A DNA stretch of 64,000 nucleotides from an uncultured Campylobacter sp. (lineage in GTDB: Bacteria > Campylobacterota > Campylobacteria > Campylobacterales > Campylobacteraceae). The stretch covers positions 11,837 through 75,836 of the forward strand of contig NZ_CAMYFP010000007.1 in assembly GCF_947255105.1 (NCBI RefSeq), given 5' to 3'. The notes beneath the pieces were generated by a model, which saw only the letters and a program-made list of their open reading frames with translations, ran no database searches and was not told the DNA's origin. This document shows, one piece after another, positions 60,318 through 64,000 of the stretch (positions are counted from its first letter, which is position 1; each line of letters opens with the position of its first letter). A program made the translations under genes and the position numbers.

Positions 60318-60802
60318 GAAAAATTATACTATTTTTCATCTGTGTTGTCTTTGCTTTTAGCCAACAAGATGGCCTAAGAAAGGCTAGTTTAACGAGTGAA
60401 GAGAGTTTGGTTTTGCAAGATTTTGCCTACAGCAGTGATGCGCCTGGAACTTCAACTAGATTTGATAGATCTTTTGAAAACTCACCGCCACTTATACCGC
60501 ATGATCTAGACGGACTTTTGCCAATTACATTAGAGCTTAATATGTGTACAACCTGCCATATGCCTGAGTTTGCAAAAGATATCGGCTCAACTGCCATACC
60601 AAAATCTCATCTTGTGGATTTAAGAACTGGCAAGGATTTGCACGGAGAGCTTGATATGACTAGATATAACTGCGTTCAATGTCACGTTCCACAATCAAAT
60701 GCAAAAACCGTGGTAAATAATAAATTTGAAGCAGTTTTTAGAGACAAAGTTTTAAAACATGGCTCAAACTTACTTGATGTGCTAAATCAAGGCGTTGAGT
60801 AA
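60314..60802 (+). CDS. napB: Periplasmic nitrate reductase diheme cytochrome NapB
   Basis: Small periplasmic cytochrome that feeds NapA. Signal peptide residues 1-16, then two c-type heme sites, CTTCH (78-82) and CVQCH (120-124), with probable axial His at 63 (IPHDL) and 99 (PKSH). 162 residues. Overlaps napH by 4 bases. Confidence 0.96.
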   Translation: MRKIILFFICVVFAFSQQDGLRKASLTSEESLVLQDFAYSSDAPGTSTRFDRSFENSPPLIPHDLDGLLPITLELNMCTTCHMPEFAKDIGSTAIPKSHLVDLRTGKDLHGELDMTRYNCVQCHVPQSNAKTVVNNKFEAVFRDKVLKHGSNLLDVLNQGVE

Positions 60803-60814
60803 AAGGACATAAAG

Positions 60815-61252
60815 GTGCTAAAAAGATTTCAAAAGACTATTTATCCGCCCTATTTTAGCGGTAAATTTGAATGTTTGGAATGCAAGGCACCTTGTCTTAC
60901 TTCATGCGATAAAAATCTAATTAAGCTTAAAGAGAATTTTGTCTATTTTGAGCCAAATGAGTTTGGATGTGATTTTTGTAAAAAATGTGCAATTGCTTGT
61001 CAAGAAAATCAAAAAAACACTCTAAATTTAGACTTTAGCGCCAAAATAAATGCAGTTGCAAAGATAGAGATAACATCTTGCCTTGCTTGGAATGATACGA
61101 TGTGCTATAACTGCTATGAAGTTTGCAAATTTAAGGCAATTGAATATTTTGGAGTCTTTAAGCCAACTATTAATGAAAACTGCGTTGGATGTGGCGAGTG
61201 CGTGGGAGCCTGCTTTAAGGAAGCACTTAGTTTAAAAGGGGTTGCTTTTTGA
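60815..61252 (+). CDS. napF: Ferredoxin-type protein NapF
   Basis: Iron-sulfur protein of 145 residues in the cytoplasm, thought to help mature NapA. Cysteine groups: CLECKAPCLTSCDKN, CDFCKKCAIACQEN, CYNCYEVCKF, CVGCGECVGACF. The GTG at 60815 follows AAAGGACATAAAG. C. jejuni lacks this gene; its presence is shared with Wolinella and with the concisus/curvus group. Confidence 0.9.
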   Translation: MLKRFQKTIYPPYFSGKFECLECKAPCLTSCDKNLIKLKENFVYFEPNEFGCDFCKKCAIACQENQKNTLNLDFSAKINAVAKIEITSCLAWNDTMCYNCYEVCKFKAIEYFGVFKPTINENCVGCGECVGACFKEALSLKGVAF

Positions 61253-62157
61253 GAGTTTTTATAACTATTTTACTTTTATTTAACTCTATTTTTGCAGCAG
61301 AGTTTTTAGGTGAGATTAAAACTGATTATCCTGTTACAAATTTGCTTTTAAAAGATAAAAATTTATACATCTCAACCGATAGTGGCGAAGTTTTAGTCTA
61401 TGATGTGGAGCAAAACCAGACTATAAAAACCATAAATTTACCTCAAATTTCATCATATTTTGAGACAAAATTGCCAAAAGTTTTTAACACAGATGCATTT
61501 GATGATAAAATTTTGATTTTAAGTGAGGATGATTATTATAAAAGAGCCATATATATCTATGAAAATGGAACTCTAAACAAAATAAAATTAGATAATGAAA
61601 GTGTTAAAAAAGCTCTTTTTATAAATGAAAATTTGATAGTTTATGCAAGTTTGAGTAGTGAAATTTCATTTTTCGACCTAAACAAAAAAGAGGTGATTTT
61701 TGAGTATAAATTTTCTACTTCATCACTTGGCGATATTGAAATTTTAGATGATATTTTGATAGTTGGGTGCGAAAGTGGAGAAATTTACAAATTTTCATTA
61801 GATGAAAATAGAGTTTTGGATACTATTTTAGCTCATAAAGATAATATTTACGATCTTTATATGAATTGTAAAGATGAGTTTATAAGCGGTTCGGCTGATA
61901 AAAATGCTGTTTTTTATAAAGATGGAAATTTAAAAAGCTTTCAAGCCAATTTTTTGGTCTATGCTGTTGGGCTAAGTGATAAATATTTAGCTTTTATGAG
62001 CGATGAAAATAGTGATATATTGGTATTGGATAAGAGTTTTAATAGAGTTGATTTTATAAAAACAGAACAAAGCACACTAAATGCAATTATTTTTTATAAA
62101 GATCTTATTTTTTCATCAGCTTATGAGAAAAATATTAAAATTTGGAGGATAGAGTGA
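61249..62157 (+). CDS. napL: NapL, periplasmic WD40-like protein
   Basis: Protein of 302 residues with signal peptide (1-16) and WD40-type beta-propeller repeats, e.g. DNEVLVYDVEQNQTIKTINL-like SGEVLVYDVEQNQ, LDDILIVGCESGEIYKFSL and FISGSADKNAVFY. NapL occurs in epsilonproteobacterial nap clusters; its role in NapA activity is unclear. TTG at 61249 overlaps the napF stop; a strong AAAAGGGG site precedes it. Confidence 0.87.
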   Translation: MRVFITILLLFNSIFAAEFLGEIKTDYPVTNLLLKDKNLYISTDSGEVLVYDVEQNQTIKTINLPQISSYFETKLPKVFNTDAFDDKILILSEDDYYKRAIYIYENGTLNKIKLDNESVKKALFINENLIVYASLSSEISFFDLNKKEVIFEYKFSTSSLGDIEILDDILIVGCESGEIYKFSLDENRVLDTILAHKDNIYDLYMNCKDEFISGSADKNAVFYKDGNLKSFQANFLVYAVGLSDKYLAFMSDENSDILVLDKSFNRVDFIKTEQSTLNAIIFYKDLIFSSAYEKNIKIWRIE

Positions 62158-62474
62158 ATATTTCAAGTTTAGTTGTAAATTTAATAGACAAAAATGGCTT
62201 AAATTTAGCCATAGAAAATTTAAATAAAATCAAAAATTGTGAAGTCATAGCTCATCAAAACAGCCAAATAGTCGTTGTTTTGGAGTGTGAAAGCTTTGAT
62301 GAGCAGATAAAAACATTTAAAGAAATTGAATGCTTAGAAAATGTAAAAGAGGCTTATATGGTATATAACTACGAAGATAGCGATGTTTCTTTAAAACAAA
62401 ATTTTATAGATGAAGTCTTAAATAAGGAGTTAAAAGCTGGAGTGATAAAATACAGTGGAAATATCAAAGTGTAA
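62154..62474 (+). CDS. napD: NapD, chaperone for the NapA signal peptide
   Basis: Cytoplasmic chaperone binding the NapA Tat signal and preventing early export. 106 residues from the GTG at 62154 (five bases after GGAGG and overlapping the napL stop as GTGA); a TTG four codons earlier is less likely. NapD pattern: NISSLVVNLIDKN, CEVIAHQNSQIVVVLECE and EIECLENVKEAYMVYNY. Last nap gene; it abuts the convergent helicase gene directly. Confidence 0.88.
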   Translation: MNISSLVVNLIDKNGLNLAIENLNKIKNCEVIAHQNSQIVVVLECESFDEQIKTFKEIECLENVKEAYMVYNYEDSDVSLKQNFIDEVLNKELKAGVIKYSGNIKV

Positions 62475-63809
62475 TCACTCGTATTTTAAAAAGTCAGTTT
62501 TTTTATAAAACTCATCAACATCTTTATGACTTTTGATAACTCTGTTTAAATATGAGTTGAAATTCTCGCTTTTTTTGTAAACTATCTTTAAATTGTTAGG
62601 CTCAATTGCTCTTGAAAGTGCGACATAAAGCTGTCCTTCGGCAAAAATATGCGTTAAATCACAAGTTAGCCGCTGGATACTCATACCTTGAGATTTGTGG
62701 ATAGTTATGGCATAAGCAAGTCGAAGTGGAAACTGAAAAAAACTAGCTATTATATTGTATTTAAGCTCATCATTTTCATTTATATACTCTCCAAAATCAT
62801 AGTTATTTGGCTTTACTTCGACTAATTCGCCATTACTTTTCTCTACTAAAATTTCTGAAATTTCACCATCATTTAAAAAAACATCTTTTATAACACCTTG
62901 CTCACCATTATAAAACTCACTATCATCAAGAATATTTTTATATTTATTGATAGTAAAAATCACCTTTGCACCAATTTTAAACTCGAAAACAGTTGCAACA
63001 TTTAGATTATTTAGCCATTTATCAATCCTATCTTTATGAACTAAGTTATCATTTATTATAGTCTTACCAATGTGTTTTAGAAGTGGAGAGTTTATTTTTT
63101 CAAGCATGAAGACATTTAATTCATTTGCCTCTTTATTTCTTCCAAAAAGCACTGTTTCATCGCTACTTGGAGTAAATTTTACCTCTGTAAAACCATATAA
63201 ATATCTAGCATTCTCAATACTAATCTTGCCAACTCTTATCTTAGATAAAACTTTAAAAAATTCTAAATTTTTAGTTCTTTTTGGCTTGATTAATTCTATA
63301 TTTTTAAATCTCATCATCTCCCATGAATAAGATCCAAAGGCATAGATACTTCTTTGGAAAAGATCTAAATTTTGATCTTTTGTAATTGGAGGTAGTTGAT
63401 AAAAATCACCAACTACCATAACCCTACCTTTGTAAGTTAAATTTATAAGCCTTAAGTAAATCATCTCGAATAAATCAGCCGAAACCATCGAAATCTCGTC
63501 AATGATAATAAGTTCTGTTTTATCTAAAATATTTTTTAAATTTTTAATTCTTTCCTTAGCTTTTGAACCTTTGTCATACTCGCTTAACTCGTTTTTGTTT
63601 TTACAAATCCCGAATCCAAAAAATGAATGAAGTGTAAGACCACCGATGTTTACAGCGCTAATTCCAGTGCTCCCCAAAGAGACAACACCTAAATTCTCAT
63701 TTTTATAATGCTTTATTACTTTTGAAACAGCATAACTTTTGCCAACACCAGCCCCGCCTGTCAAAAAAATATTGTCAGTTTTTAAAAAATTTATTAACTC
63801 ATCTATCAT
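62475..63809 (-). CDS. PIF1-like DNA helicase
   Basis: Superfamily 1B helicase, 444 residues. Walker A GGAGVGKS is near residue 19; Walker B IIIDEISM, the GDFYQLPP motif III, and the C-terminal AYAITIHKSQGMS and QLYVALSRA motifs match the PIF1/RecD2 class. It lacks the N-terminal extension of RecD2. The role is probably in replication-fork or recombination handling. Convergent with napD with no space between the stops. Confidence 0.9.
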   Translation of the reverse strand: MIDELINFLKTDNIFLTGGAGVGKSYAVSKVIKHYKNENLGVVSLGSTGISAVNIGGLTLHSFFGFGICKNKNELSEYDKGSKAKERIKNLKNILDKTELIIIDEISMVSADLFEMIYLRLINLTYKGRVMVVGDFYQLPPITKDQNLDLFQRSIYAFGSYSWEMMRFKNIELIKPKRTKNLEFFKVLSKIRVGKISIENARYLYGFTEVKFTPSSDETVLFGRNKEANELNVFMLEKINSPLLKHIGKTIINDNLVHKDRIDKWLNNLNVATVFEFKIGAKVIFTINKYKNILDDSEFYNGEQGVIKDVFLNDGEISEILVEKSNGELVEVKPNNYDFGEYINENDELKYNIIASFFQFPLRLAYAITIHKSQGMSIQRLTCDLTHIFAEGQLYVALSRAIEPNNLKIVYKKSENFNSYLNRVIKSHKDVDEFYKKTDFLKYE

Positions 63810-63907
63810 TTTTTATCCATCTTTTTTAATTACACTACATTATCATCTATTCCTAAGAATATGATAAAATCTAAACTATTTTTATTTAGGAGTTTTTGAT
63901 TACTTTG

Positions 63908-64000
63908 ATGAGTATTATCTGGGTGCTTTTAGGAAATTTGCTACTTTTAGTGGCAGAGCTAGAAGAAAAGAGTATGGTTGGTTTTGCGTTTTTAGCTTTA
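63908..64000 (+). CDS. Start of a membrane protein gene, truncated by the window
   Basis: An open frame from the ATG at 63908 to the window end gives 31 residues with a hydrophobic stretch (SIIWVLLGNLLLLVAEL). A TTG at 63896 lies three bases after AGGAG and is an alternative start. Too little is present to name it. It is divergent from the helicase gene. Confidence 0.5.
   Translation, partial: MSIIWVLLGNLLLLVAELEEKSMVGFAFLAL

Overview
The window is a gene-dense, AT-rich stretch of a Campylobacterota (epsilonproteobacterial) chromosome, most likely a Campylobacter of the concisus/curvus type rather than C. jejuni. The evidence is a hobA homologue (a DnaA partner known only from this phylum), the lysC-hobA-holB-folP-ligA order, a nikZYXWV nickel transporter of the Campylobacter kind, a hrcA-grpE-dnaK operon, and a periplasmic nitrate reductase cluster ordered napAGHBFLD without napC or napE. 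Species cannot be resolved from the sequence alone. No rRNA, tRNA, CRISPR array, insertion sequence or prophage was seen.

Layout. 1-9.4 kb: housekeeping genes, mostly on the minus strand (gpsA-gatB-small membrane protein-atpB; a TSUP permease; a compact run of a TIGR02757 protein, rsmD, a small unknown and a MidA-type methyltransferase; a TRIC/UPF0126 membrane protein), with a 5'-truncated rarD-like gene at the left edge. 9.4-16.3 kb: an accessory-looking block with a small exported cysteine-rich protein, the divergent nickel importer operon nikZYXWV, and a three-lipoprotein operon (CsgG family, DUF4810, DUF799). 16.3-29.1 kb: an M23 peptidase, a SYLF-domain protein, glyS, a nuclease-family protein, trmL, purU, cca, two small unknown genes, leuB-leuD, a decayed azlC-azlD pair and rpoD. 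29.3-35.8 kb: ppk2, dnaK-grpE-hrcA with its promoter, a tandemly duplicated non-coding segment, a DHH phosphoesterase, an Rrf2 regulator and rpsO. 35.8-54.5 kb: cmoA, ribF, a lipocalin lipoprotein, the ligA-folP-holB-hobA-lysC-rppH run, hemW-tatB-tatC-queA and a large unknown membrane-anchored protein, ruvX-dprA-deacetylase-ilvC, then rnr-holA. 54.5-64 kb: rpsF-ssb-rpsR, the nap operon, a PIF1-like helicase and the start of a truncated membrane gene.

How the genes fit together. NapA and NapB reduce nitrate in the periplasm, fed from quinol through NapG/NapH; NapD guards the Tat signal of NapA, and TatB/TatC encoded 10 kb away are parts of the translocase that would export NapA and NapG. NikZYXWV would supply nickel to nickel enzymes encoded elsewhere. 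HrcA-GrpE-DnaK is the heat-shock chaperone unit with its own repressor.

The points most worth a second look are the cysteine-rich exported protein facing the nickel operon across an intergenic region that contains a 22-bp perfect palindrome; the two frameshifts that break both azlC and azlD; the ~100-bp tandem duplication carrying duplicated terminator hairpins upstream of hrcA; the degenerate CIRCE plus a second inverted repeat at the hrcA promoter; a GrpE with a cysteine-rich N-terminal extension; a 350-residue protein that may be a degenerate kinase/receiver hybrid; and two unlisted small membrane ORFs embedded in operons. No wholly new multi-gene system could be demonstrated from sequence alone.
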